Assembly: GCA_963920665.1 (NCBI GenBank)
Contig: OY987269.1
Location: forward strand, 9,736,501-9,800,500
Length of the DNA stretch: 64,000 nt
From: Straminergon stramineum
Taxonomy: Eukaryota; Streptophyta; Bryopsida; Hypnales; Calliergonaceae
Reading direction: 5' to 3'
Both the position numbers and the translations under genes were made by a program. Below, one piece after another: positions 50,638 through 62,640 of this stretch. The stretch's first letter is position 1. Each line of letters opens with the position of its first letter. The notes under the pieces were generated by a model. That model was not told where the DNA came from and did no database searches. It saw nothing but the letters and a program-made list of their open reading frames with translations.

Positions 50638-53150
50638 TGTGCTGATGAAAGGGATCATTTTCCTTTCAATTGGTAGTGACCTTGAATTGGTTAATTTCCC
50701 CCTCATCTTATATGGCATGAATCGGCTCGTTTTCCTCTTGAGTGGTATATGAATTGGTTGAATTTGCTTTCATGACCAATTTGAACTAGCTAATATCAAG
50801 AATTTATTTTCTACAAAACTTTATACATGTACTTACGTGAACCTTGTCAAAAATGAAACATCTTTGTCAAGTTGTGCATTTGGAAAACTCCTCAAAATTT
50901 GAGACTCGACTCCAAAATTCCAAGGCTCAAACTATTTCAAAGACAGAGTGTCCCAAGTGTTGCAAAGAGCTTTGGCTCAACCAATGTTGTATTAGCTAAA
51001 TATTTCTTCATGGTTCAAATCAGGTCAACCTCGAGTGGGAAAAAACACTAATGTAGTTCATGTCAAACATTATATATGGAATTGCAAATCAAGGTAGACA
51101 CTTCATGTATTAATTACATGGTGCAAATTAGTACCAATTTGCATGATCAACTACTTAATTAAGCTTAAATGTAATGAAGGCTAAACACGAGTTCATCCAA
51201 CCCATCATTCAATTGTTTCAACACTTTATTAGTGATATAAAGGTGCCATATTTGATTAATTTAGGTTTAGTGAGTTATTGACTTTAGGAACTCTTTTGGG
51301 TTGATTTTTATGCATATGAAGTCTCCAACTGATCCTACCATTGATAAACAATTGTCTTTGGGTGCCTCAATTGAAATCCGGCCATACACTTGGGAGATGA
51401 TCCCATATCCGTTTTTCCCTACTTCCAAATAGACCATTTTGAGACCATTTTGCAAAAGTGGAGGTATTTTTTTTGCCTATTTTTTATGCCCAATCAATTT
51501 TGACTTGTTTTCATTGCATCCCATTTTCATTTATTTCCTAATGATTTGAATTTCAACTAGCCATGTTCCAATTTTGATTAGCTCATCTTCCACTAGTTGT
51601 TGGTTCTTGCCAAACATTGTGTCCTATGTAAAGGGCCAATTTGGCATAGATTAAGTTATTTTCATAAAAAAAATAGTGACATGTCTTTGTATGAATTCAT
51701 GAATAGTATGAGGTGATATGAATCCTTGAGAGTTTGAAGTAGAAAATTCAATTTTAGCACCTAAATATTGAATCAAACCTTCTTGTATGGTAGTATCTAA
51801 CTTCAATGCATTATACTTATATTATTAGATGGAGGTCACAAGTGAGTGGAAGCATTCAATACAAATGGGGGCTCAATGTGTGTTAAAAAAAAAGAGATAT
51901 AAAATAAAAATAAGAAGAAGAAGAAGAAGAATGTGTTTGAAAAAGCAGTGCTCCAATATAACATTCTTCTTTTTGAGAATGCTTAGGCAATGTCACTAAG
52001 AGAAGTTACATTCTTGAGCTCAATGTATAAAGCCTTGTCAATCTACACAGTTTGGTACACAATTCCACTAAAGTGATATTGTTCAACAATGGAGTTTGGA
52101 TATCACTTGAACCTACACAAAAAAACAATACTTTAAGTTGATTTGAATGTAAACATCAAGTAAAAGGTGTTTCAACCCATTGTAGTTTTGTTTTGTTAAA
52201 AATTTCTCTTCATATGTATCAACTTATGAAGCTACTCAAGTTAACTCTAGTAATTGGCTTTATTGTCTACCCTAAATAGTGAAATTAGGTTGCCCCAAAC
52301 TAATTTCTTGACATTTGATATTATGTAAATATTCATTGTAATTGTACAAGAATGCACTACTCCACTTGTACAAATGGAAATATCTAGAGAAGTATTTGTT
52401 GACTTTGATGGCTTATAAAGTAACTTTCTTGGGTAAGGCACCCTAATTATTAAGGCAATCTAATTCCTCTATTTAGTGTAGTTTCAAAGAGGTTCAAGTT
52501 ATTTTTATTTAATACTTAGATTGTCTAATTCAATTATTCTAAAAATTTTGAATTCAAATTTGGGCCTTCTAGTCTCATGTTATTTCTTTGAATTTCTTCT
52601 CTTGAAGTACATAGACAGTTTCAATTGCATTTCTTTAACCCTTAAACATCGAAGTGGACGTTTTGTCTCTTACACATGACTTCATTGTTCATTGTAGAAA
52701 AACAGAATGCACCTATTGGTCCAATAATCGAAGCAGTTTTGTTGACTACCTTGGTCATGGGGGCTTCTTCTTTCAAAGGTTGAAGTTTTCACTTGGCTAT
52801 TTTAAGTGCTTAGAATACCACAAAGTAGGGTTAGTTTTGGAGAAGAATCTCACACCTTGTTCATCATCTCTTGCGATATCCGCAACATAATGTTTATTTT
52901 TATTTTACTCACAAAAGGTTCAATCCTTGAAAGTTCATATGCCTTTGTTGGTATAGAGACTTGTAAAATGATTGTCGTAGAATAAAAAAAATGATGATGT
53001 ACCTTGTACTCCAAAATATCAAAGGATGGTGCCCTGTTAAAAATATCAAAAGGACAAGCCATTGAGAAAAATGGTCCATATGTTCCCCACCACCACTACC
53101 CAACCAAAAAATAAAATAAAAATAAAATAATCAAAAGGGTAGAATACCGT
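50638..53150. other. AT-rich spacer, no recognised gene
   Basis: Only chance frames are present. A short (GAA)n microsatellite lies at about 51911-51930. No RNA gene or complete element was found. Confidence 0.5.
51911..51930 (+). repeat. (GAA)n microsatellite
   Basis: A short run of AAG/GAA triplets follows an A-rich tract. It is simple sequence with no other inference. Confidence 0.8.
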
Positions 53151-55014
53151 TTCAGTCAGAGTTGGGAAATACGGTTAAATAAGATCGCAGCACGTGGTTG
53201 AATCGTCCAATCCCACAAGCCCCCTGGTGGGTCTCACTCGAACCGCATGGACTGGATATTTAGTAAAGAAGCTCGAAACTTCGCCTGGATTTCCGCAAGC
53301 CTCGAGCAGAGCGCTGCAGCGGCCATGGAGGGAATGACCCCCTTTATTTACCCCGGGAGAAAAAGCGCTGGAATTTTTTTATTTGCCACCCATGAGAAAA
53401 TTTGCAAATTCTGAATTCGTAGTTGCAATCAAAGGCCCTACTTTATCTTCCTGCGTCAACGAACTATTAAATTTACGAGGAAAAAATTATGGGACAATTT
53501 TCATATTTACCCTTGGTTGGGACAATGAGGGGGGGTCAATCCTTCCTAGTTTTATTGTAAGGGAGTTTGCTCTTAAAAAAATATGCGCCTATGTTTTGAA
53601 AGCAATCATGACACAGAGGTACATTTTGCTTTCTTCATTGTACCATAAGCATACATCTTTAGGTAGTTGTCGTTTTCAGTGACCACCGTATTTCAACTTT
53701 AAAAATTTGTAACTAATTCCACAAAGGTCTGAAAAATATGAAACAACTTCGGTAAGAGGCCTACGAAAGTTTACTGAAAGTTGTTGCAAGGGGTTTAGTT
53801 TTCCCGAAGAGGGAATCAGCTCTTCCATGGTCGCTGTATGGTCGCTTTAAGAGCAGACTAACTTGCCGTAAATGTCAAGTTGGACGTTCCTCAACCCGTT
53901 GTCAATCCGACGTGGAATGTAGCTGCACCTCCTGGAACACTGCCACAGCGGCTCCAGTTGTCATTAGTCCTACGTGGAACCAAATCGATTTCCAACAGGG
54001 ATTTTACGCACCCCTAATTTATCTACTGTGGCAGGTGACTGACCGGTGGGGTTGAGACGTTGACAGTATAGGACGGAACTTCCCCCTTTTCTCGCTGGCC
54101 TAGTTTCCATTATAGTGTGGGGTCCGGGCCCTTTGCCAGTTCTGCAATGGTTGTCGTTCTTGTTGCACTGGAGTACTGGAGATCCGGCCCTCGACAAAGG
54201 CGTGCGGGGCTGGAGTTTCGGCACTCGGCAGGATTGCATGGTGAGGTTTATGACGGAGGGCCGCGGAGGAACTAGCTTTTGGTGACGCTAGCTTGGAGGT
54301 GTGGTTTCGCAGGAGGAGTGTTTGGATTGAGCTTTAACTTAGGTCTTTCGGAATGAACGAGGAGTTCTTGACGAAAGAGAGAGGGACGGAAAAGAGTAGC
54401 TGAGGAGGAGGGAGGGTTAATTAATTGGTTGGTGATGGATCACGCTTTACGACTCGACCGAGATGCGGTTGCAGGTAAGAGAGCGAATTCTTGCATAGCT
54501 TGAAGAGTGGAGAAGCTGAGGTTTGAAGTGAGCCGGTGGCGCTGTGGAACAGTAAAGATTTGCAAGGATCGGAGTTTTCATGATTTTCAATGTCCGTTAC
54601 GAAGAGTTGGAAGGGCGAATTACTGCAGGTGGACTGCATGCACTCTTGATGTGGGAGTTGAGACGGAATCAGGTTGGAATCGAAGTGGAGATAGCATTTT
54701 CGTAGGCGCTTCTCGGTGGATTACTATTGCAATTGTTGAAGGGAGAGGGGAAGAGCAGCCGTACAAGCACGGTTACACGCGGTGTTTGTTGATAATGCGT
54801 TATCTTCTTGGTCGAGTTTTGAGGAAACAGGTTGGAATTGAAGCGGACATGGCTTATTCGTTGATGTTCCTTGCGGTGGATCATTATTGCGGTTTCGAAG
54901 GTTGAAGAGAAGCCGTGCAAGCTCGATTACTCGTTAATGCGTTTTCTTCTTTACGGTATCTTGTGGTTGTGTGGAGGAAGATGCTTATTGGCGAGCTGTT
55001 GGGAGAGCCGCAAG
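53151..55014 (+). promoter_or_regulatory. Promoter/5' leader region of the histidine kinase gene
   Basis: Composition becomes gene-like from about 53160. A G-box/ABRE-like GCACGTGG lies at 53190-53197, and further ACGTGG cores lie near 53910 and 53970. Such sites often respond to ABA or osmotic stress in plants, which would suit an osmosensor gene, but this is inference. The transcription start is not defined. A tandem duplication lies at 54670-54955. Confidence 0.5.
54670..54955 (+). repeat. Two-copy tandem duplication in the kinase leader (~150 bp)
   Basis: Copy 1 (about 54670-54820) and copy 2 (about 54828-54955) share CAGGTTGGAAT(C/T)GAAG, GGTGGAT(T/C)A(C/T)TATTGC, the AGAG(A)AGC(A)GCCGT block and TAATGCGTT(A/T)TCTTCTT in the same order. 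The copies differ by small indels, so they do not preserve a frame. The unit ends about 60 bp before the kinase ATG. Confidence 0.7.
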
Positions 55015-58000
55015 ATGAATACTGTGTCTGCAGTACAGAGGATGCTTGGGAGGACGCCGCCGAAGAAAATGCCTTCGTCGAGGAGCAGCAGCAGCTATGG
55101 TCTCTCGGATCTTGCGTGTATGGAGGAGCTTCCTCATCCGGCTCGAAACCTGACGGTTTCCCGTGTTGTTATCATGGTATTATGTCTTGCTTTTAGCATG
55201 CCTGGAGTGCACGTTAGTGTTCGCTTGGTTTATTCCTTGGCGGGTAAACGATTTGAGGAGAATATTGTCGAGGGAAGGACGATGCTGGTTGGCATTGTGT
55301 TCTGTTTACATACTCGAGGATAGAAGTAAGCGGCATATGTTTTTATTGTTTTCCCTCATGCTCGTATGGCTGCAGTTCTTTTCATTCGGGCGAACTGAAA
55401 CTTACAGCTCTGCATTACACACTTCAACTGTGCATTGTATTGATCTGTTCAGACCTGAATGGAAGTTCGTAACCAGTAATGCGTATTTGATATTTTTATT
55501 GCATTAGATTCTACGCTGAGAACGAGTGAGCGGCCATTGCTGCAATTTTTGTCTGAAGACTATCCTGAGACGTTGTAGTTTGAAGTGACTAATTTAGCAA
55601 AACGCGCAACGCGGCCTCTGGATTCTATTTTAGTAAACGATGCTAGTATTTTTATCTAGAAGGTCCTTCTTTCCAGTTTTTTCCACCTTACACTATAGCA
55701 TCTGGTTTCAGTTGATTTTTATGAACTTAGTGTACTGACGATTATCATTACGATTATCTTTATTGTGACATGACCAGCTTTCCCTCAAGTTTCACTTATT
55801 CAAAGACAGGTGTTGTGATTGCAGTAAGTAGAATTTGTAAATCAATATTAGAGCGTTCCCTTCTTCCTGTGTCGGATCCAGTTGAAGTGTGCAATGCAGC
55901 AGAGCTGTGCATTGTGTCGGATCCAGTTGAATATTTTTGGCCGAATGTTTAACCTTACTGACTGCTGCTGTCACGTTACAGTCTTCTTATCGCTGTAAAT
56001 GGAAGATTTGAACCTTGAATGGTATGAATTGGTGCAGGTCACCGTGGCAGTTCTGGTGGGAGCTCTGACAATCAGCACTTGGTATTTTACACATAGTTAC
56101 CCGAAAACCGCAGTGGCCAGTTTATCAGAGTCACTGCGACATGAAATACTTGTGAACACATCGGAACTTCTTGATGTAATTTTTAAGATGAATTCCTATA
56201 GTTCGACTGCTCTTCTCAACTTGATGGACAAGAAGTTTTTTGGCGAAGATTTTGGATTTGAATCAATAGAGAAGGTATTTAGCTCTCCTCCTCGATCATG
56301 GGATGTCATGAAATGATTTTGCAGCATGCCTTTGAGGTATATTCTGGAAAAGAGCTTTGTGGTTTAATATATGATATATTATAACTCTAGGCCTCGGTTT
56401 TTAGAACATCCAATTGAACTCGTATCATATCCCACCTCTCCAATTTGGTTGTTGTTCTCCGACTCTTTGCTCTTCATATTGTTGCATATAGGTTTTGAAG
56501 ATCTCAGTATCATTTGACCGAACTTGATATACCTGCAGCTATATTTATTTAAGTAATAAGCTGTATGGCTCTGCGTACTCAATGTTTTTGCAGGTACGGT
56601 TAGCCACCTGGTCCATTTTCAAAGCAATGCCAACAATAACAAGCTTGGGTGTAACAGCCTTGAACGGTCTGACAGCACTATATGCACGGACGGAGGTTGA
56701 AGGTGACCGTGGACACTATTTAATTTCCTCGAATACCACTTCTGAAGATCCCACATACTATAAGGAACTTGTTGATACAAATACTGGTGATCCGATCGCA
56801 CCTGCCGACGTTCAGAACTTAGGGCCTTTACACCACAGACAGTGGTTTAGGGATGCGATGGAATTGCCCAATAAGAACATTTCCTGGATCGTTGAGCGCA
56901 GCCCTACAAGTAAGTTTATCCACTAGTCTTGACATGGTTCGCTGTTTTTTTCTCGTGAGGTTTGCACATCTTATTTGCCTTGGTCTATGTCATGGAGATT
57001 TAACGATCGCAGAGCAGGTTATTCTATTTATTGATTCAAATGACTTGGACAATACAGGTGGAGAAGCTTTCGTGCAATGTTCCATACCCGTACAATCTCA
57101 TTTTACTAAAGAATTTGCTGTAATCTACTCCGGACACAGTGCTAATGCAATTAACGGATTCCTTTCCTCTCTTGACTTGAAAGGTAAGTACTGTCAGAAC
57201 TGTATGTACTATAGTCTTGAAGTTGGGTGGTGATATGAATTGGATGCCATAGGAGCGGCTCACTGCTGATCTCGAGATCATAACCTTGGTCGTATTGCCC
57301 GTCTGGCGGTTTTTTTACAGAAGGATGGTACTTCTTTTTTTGAGATCATGTGATACTGTTTTACACTTGCAATATATGTACTGAACTTTGTAGCAGGGGG
57401 AAGGGTTTTCATTTCGGATCAGCATGGACGGCTTCTTTTCTCCTCAGATGCTACGACTTGTGTGCCACACAACAAGCCTGAGTGTGAAGCAGCACCGCTG
57501 CAGACGGACTCTCTACTTCATGAAGGAAAGTACTTTCTTCATAACAAAGTTGGATTGGAGACTCTTGTCATGATGCGAACAAACTTTCCTGATGTGAATA
57601 TTCGGGGTAAACGATACTCTATCGATAGCTGGCCATATGAGTTTCAAACTGTTAAGCTAGCGGTGGTGATCATGATTCCTCGGCACAGTTTCTGGGGTCC
57701 CATGGACTATTACACAAGGATTACATGGATTTCGTTACCACTGCTCTCTCTTGGAGTCGTTTTCATCGGATGCAGTCTTATTTACTTGCTGGTTGAGCAA
57801 GTCCAAGCGGAGGAAAAGCTTAGAGCAGAGATTCAGAGGCAATCCGAAGCAAAGCGCAGAGCAGAAGCCAGCCGCGATGCCAAGACCAACTTCTTATCGA
57901 GTATGAGGTAATTGTGTAATGAAAAGTTTGTACATTGGTTAACTTTTGTCATGTAGTAGTAGCTTTTATGTTTCCAGAGAAGAAGGGAATCACAATGTAT

Positions 58001-61000
58001 GATGAATCTTGTATATCACCCTAGCGATCTGTGCCGCTTGAGTGGATACCGGTCTTGGTCATGTTTTTCACATATCCTTGTTGACAGGTAGCGTAGGCGG
58101 ACGAGTTTCTCTTGCGAAGGTCCTGATTAGATCCGGGAGTGACGTGATTGTTTAGATGGATTTAATTCTTGAGTCTTAGGTTTAGAAAGCGTCAGGCTTC
58201 CGGCGTCACTTAGTCCTTTGCTGAGAATCTACCGAGTTTTGAAAGTTAATCTCGTCCAAACTTTCTGGTGTTTGGGACAGTCACGAGCTGCGGACACCAA
58301 TGGCTTGCATTATTGGACTTTTGGACATGCTATTGTCTGAGAAATTATTGGAGGAAATAGCTAGTAGCGTGCGTCAGATCCATCGGTGTGCCACTTCCCT
58401 TGTTGCTATCCTAAACTCTGCTCTGGATATTGCAAAGGTATGTATACCTTCTGTAAGCATTGCTACGTAACTGCTCAGGTCTCGTGGTCTTATTACACTG
58501 TTTTTGACAATATCGCTGGATTTTGCAATGACATTCGTTTTGTGCTGATGTGAGTCTTGAATGGTATCAATATTCTGCCACTCCCATGCGTGACTTTGTT
58601 TTGGTGTTTGTTTATGAAACGCGTAACTCCTATTCCTAAGATGCTCCTTCTGCCTTCTCTATGCGCATTATCTGTTTCGATTTAGCTTAACGCTTGCATT
58701 CTCTTCCCACCAGCTACTCAGTCGGTATTGTACCGAGAGTGCATCCCACTAAACTTCTTATTGCAGATTTATATTTCCTGACATCAAGCTTACTTACTGG
58801 CAGGTGGAATCTGGAAAGCTGGTGTTAGAGAAGGCAGAATTTGATCTTGAAGCAGAGTTGACAGCACTTATTGATGTCTTTTCGGTGCAGTGTGATAACA
58901 AGGGTCTCTTTATCTGCCTTCAGCTTGCAGGTCAGACGTCTTCCTGTGTGCAACGTGACATCTCGTGTTTCCACAAGTATTTGTGGGAATGCACTTTGGA
59001 GTTTGAACCATTTTTGTTATATATGTAATTACGAATGCAACATTTTTCAGATAGGACTTTGCTGATGTTGTTGATTGCACCCGTTTTTGTGATGTCATTA
59101 TTGTCATGCAATATCTCTGATTCGTGGATTCGTGTAAATCCGTCAGATGATGTGCCGAAGAACGTGGTAGGCGACTCAGCCCGAGTCATGCAAGTCTTCA
59201 CAAATTTGATTGGGAACAGTATAAAGTTCACATCTCAAGGAAGAATATCTGTTCGTGCTCGGCTTGCATCACTGGAGGAAGGTTTTCATCCTACTCGAGC
59301 TCATCGCCGTAGTTTCAGTTCATTCTCCCTTGACATGTTCACTGAGACTCAAACCAGTGATGAAGTGATCATATTGTTCGAAGTCGATGATACGGGACCA
59401 GGGATTGAACCAGGTAAGGATTCCCTACATCCCGCACTAATCAACCCCATCGGATGGTGATGGAAATGACATCTTCTCTTTCTTTCATTCATGCGACAGC
59501 TTACCTGACCTCGTTCACAATGCTGTCACGGTTGCAGCGTTGCGGGAGCGTGTTTTTGAGAACTTTGTTCAGGGCGACGCGAGTACAACTCGAACGTAAG
59601 TCTCGTGGTTATGATCAGTACGCTGCGATGTGTGACAATTTTACTATTCTCATCCTGTCTTGCTATCTCCAGGGGTAGGAGCCTCTCTGATGATCATCTT
59701 GGTGAATGTACAGGCACGGAGGTACTGGATTAGGATTGGGCATTGTCAAGTCGCTGGTACATATAATGGGAGGCAATATTAAGATTGTGGAGAAAGCAGG
59801 CCCAGGGTCTGTATTTCAGTTCACAATCTGTTTCGAGCGTTCCTTGAAACCTGAAAGGATGCCCTACATTCTACCGTCTTCCTTGCAAGGAGCTGAGGTA
59901 GTCCTAGGAATTCCAAATGCAGATTGTCGCGCTGTTGCTGCTCACTGGGTCAAAACCTGGGGCCTTGTAGCCCACGAAGTTGACGCATGGGAGGAGATAT
60001 TGGTGCATATGAGAGCTCTGAATGGATTTCCAGTGGACCTGAAGAAAGGGTCCACAGATTTGGTCAAGCGGCAGCATGCAGATTTTTCGCCGCCTCCACC
60101 CACAGGCTTTGGGAAGGCTCCTAGAACTCAGAAGCGGTCCAGCCGATATGATTTTTGGAAAAGTTGGCAATCTATCGGTGCAAAGGCGTTGAGTGGACAA
60201 CAACGGCAAATGATAATTATCGACATCAGTCTCTTACCAAGCATTACTGAGCATGACAGTCTCGAAGAATACTTGCAACAATCGGGTTTTTTAACTGGTA
60301 ATTCCACCTTGTGCCTTGATGCTCTCGGGCTGGAGAAACTTCATTTGAATGACCGGCAGTTGATAGACATCCAGCGAAATCTTCTGGTTGTCTGGGTAAC
60401 GGCATCCAACACTCCCGAGCCCGTAAAGGCTGCTTTACGGTCCGTTAGAAACTCGATTGCTGTGAGACGGCCATTACACGCGACCCGGTTGAAGGAGCTC
60501 CTTTATCAGATAGGAAGTGAAGTAGGAGATTGCTTGCCAATGGATGCTGAGAGACCGAGAGTACTGTCTTCAAACGCCTTAGCATATGCCAAGCAGCAGG
60601 AGTGGGATGACCCATATAGATGTGATGCCGAGGTCTCTCTTCCAGGTATTGCCAAGCCGGAAATGTCACGGTCAGTTCCAGTGGCAGCCTTCGATAAACC
60701 ACCCAAAAATATCTCTACAGCATCTCTCTTGATATCTGGTATTGAAAGTCAAGGTGCTAAAACTCCCCCTAAGCCTCTCAACCTTCGCCGCAGGCCTAGG
60801 ATGCAGTCCCCAAAAGGTGAGTTACCCGCTAGGGTTGTCTCGAAGCCCTTAGAGAAACTGGAAATACTGGTGGCTGAGGACACGCCTCTTCTTCGGAAAC
60901 TTGCTGTTGCAATGTTGCAGAAGCTTGGGGCTACCACACATGAGGCCGGCAATGGACGGGAGGTTTTGGATGCTGTTTTGAATCGTATCAACAATAAAAA

Positions 61001-61532
61001 GCCACCTTTCAACTGCATTCTTATGGATTGCCAGGTACCAGTTTGTTGGACTCGTGGTTTGGGTAAAGCTTCGTCAGGTCTCTCGAGTTTGTTCCTGTGC
61101 ATTGAAATTCTCATTTGTATTGATGTCTTGTTTTCTCGTCATCGGGAGGTTGTCGGTGTATTTAGGTGAGAGCTTCGAATCCGATTTGAATGAGTTTTGT
61201 AAATATGACAGATGCCAGTTATGGACGGTTATGAAGCCTGTAAGGCAGTGCGTGACGCCGAAAATGAGGAGCAGCAACAAAGGACGTCCATCATTGCCCT
61301 GACAGCCAATGCTATGGCCAGCGATGAACAGAAGTGCCTACATGCAGGAATGGATGCGTTCTTGACTAAGCCTATAAACCAAGATTATATGGTCCAGGTC
61401 ATTCTACAAGCAGTGGACCCTCAGTTTTCCCAAAGAGCTGCAACGAGCTCCATGATGCTCCAAATTCACTCTACAGAGGTTTCGAAGAATGGTTTCACTC
61501 AGAAGTCGGGTTTCAGGGTGTCCGTGAAATGA
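55015..61532 (+). CDS. HK1: AHK1-type hybrid histidine kinase (putative osmosensor)
   Basis: Membrane sensor kinase of the plant multistep phosphorelay. 11 coding exons, 1200 aa (AHK1 is about 1207): 55015-55176, 56038-56274, 56594-56909, 57058-57183, 57397-57907, 58281-58437, 58804-58930, 59147-59413, 59538-59595, 59714-61034, 61212-61532. TM1 lies at about residues 49-72 (VVIMVTVAVLVGALTIS), then an extracytoplasmic sensor region to about 388, then TM2 at about 390-413 and a charged coiled coil. HisKA: SHELRTPMACIIG with H452. HATPase: N-box GNSIKFTS, G1 DDTGPGIEP, G2 GTGLGLGI. A diverged receiver-like segment follows, then a true receiver with E1042/D1043, phospho-acceptor D1092 in LMDCQMPVMDG, T1125 and K1147. 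TM1 and the sensor resemble Arabidopsis AHK1 rather than CHASE-domain cytokinin receptors. An in-frame ATG at 55999 could give an alternative N-terminus. Confidence 0.95.
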
Positions 61533-62640
61533 GGGCTACAACCATGACCTTTACACGTGACTTCGGTGTATTGGTTCTGTGAATATTTGAGGAGGACGCG
61601 TGTCTGTTTTTGTCAGGAGGCACTCGAGTGAGGATTCAATCAACGGGTTGGTAGTGGGATTGATGCAACATTATTTGTTGATACTATGAACCAGGGGCGA
61701 CCAACTGCCAATGGTATGATTTTCTCCACCTGCCCTCTGGTTTTTGCCGTTGATACACTCATGGCAGCGATGTTGTCACTCTTTGGGTCGTAATCAGCTG
61801 TAGATTAGGTCTAAATAATTAGTTACTACATCCTCATCGACTGAAGCTTATATCTTTCAGGAGGCCTGTAAATCATTTTTGGAGATAATTCTCTAGTGTT
61901 GCAGATGCCCAAGTATGATCGCAGCTACTGATTGCATGCACGATATTGGCACCTGAACAGATCTCGAGCATTCACTGCTACCTCTAGAACCACACCTCGT
62001 CAAGTGGAAATAGCCAGGTATCGATGAAAGGAACGATACTACTTCGTGACCTCATTTCAATTGCACATACAGTTCAGGTAGAATAGTTATATACCAGGCA
62101 CAAGAGGAAGTTTTTTAAGGAGTGTTTCTATTTCGGAATTAGTAGATGGTCTGCTTGAATCGGATGCTTCATAACCACTCCTGATGGCCATGTCATGGTG
62201 TTTTCCTCTCTTTTACCTGATTAAAGCATTGGAGGACTTCATGCCTTCATCAACTCTTGCTTTTGCAGGAAATGTTGAACTTGTACTGTACGATCTGTTT
62301 CCCCTGCTGGATACCGTAGTTGCTAGGCTGGTTAGGCATAAGCCTGCCGCAAATTGAATATTTCACGAAATGTAGATCCAGGCATAATCAAAATTCTAAA
62401 ATTTCCCGTACAATTTTTTGTTCCTAAAAATAGAATTTCTGAAGTATTCGGCAATGTCAAAAATATTCTGCCTAACCACATGTGGTATGATAGTTTTGGC
62501 CCACAGTGGCAATGAAGTGTAGCTGTACGTATAAACATGATACTTTATGACAATTAAGTGGTCAGTAAATGGTTTAGGGTTACTGTGGTGTACATCTGCA
62601 GTGTCGTTACAGCTGTTGTGTGTTGATTGACTTTTCACAA
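61533..62640 (+). other. 3' UTR and downstream flank of the histidine kinase gene
   Basis: Moderate-GC sequence after the stop codon. It probably includes the 3' UTR, possibly with an intron. No coding feature is recognised. Confidence 0.45.

Noticed and set aside
53383..53682. 99-codon plus-strand frame upstream of the kinase
   Set aside because: It has no recognisable domain and no link to the kinase exons.
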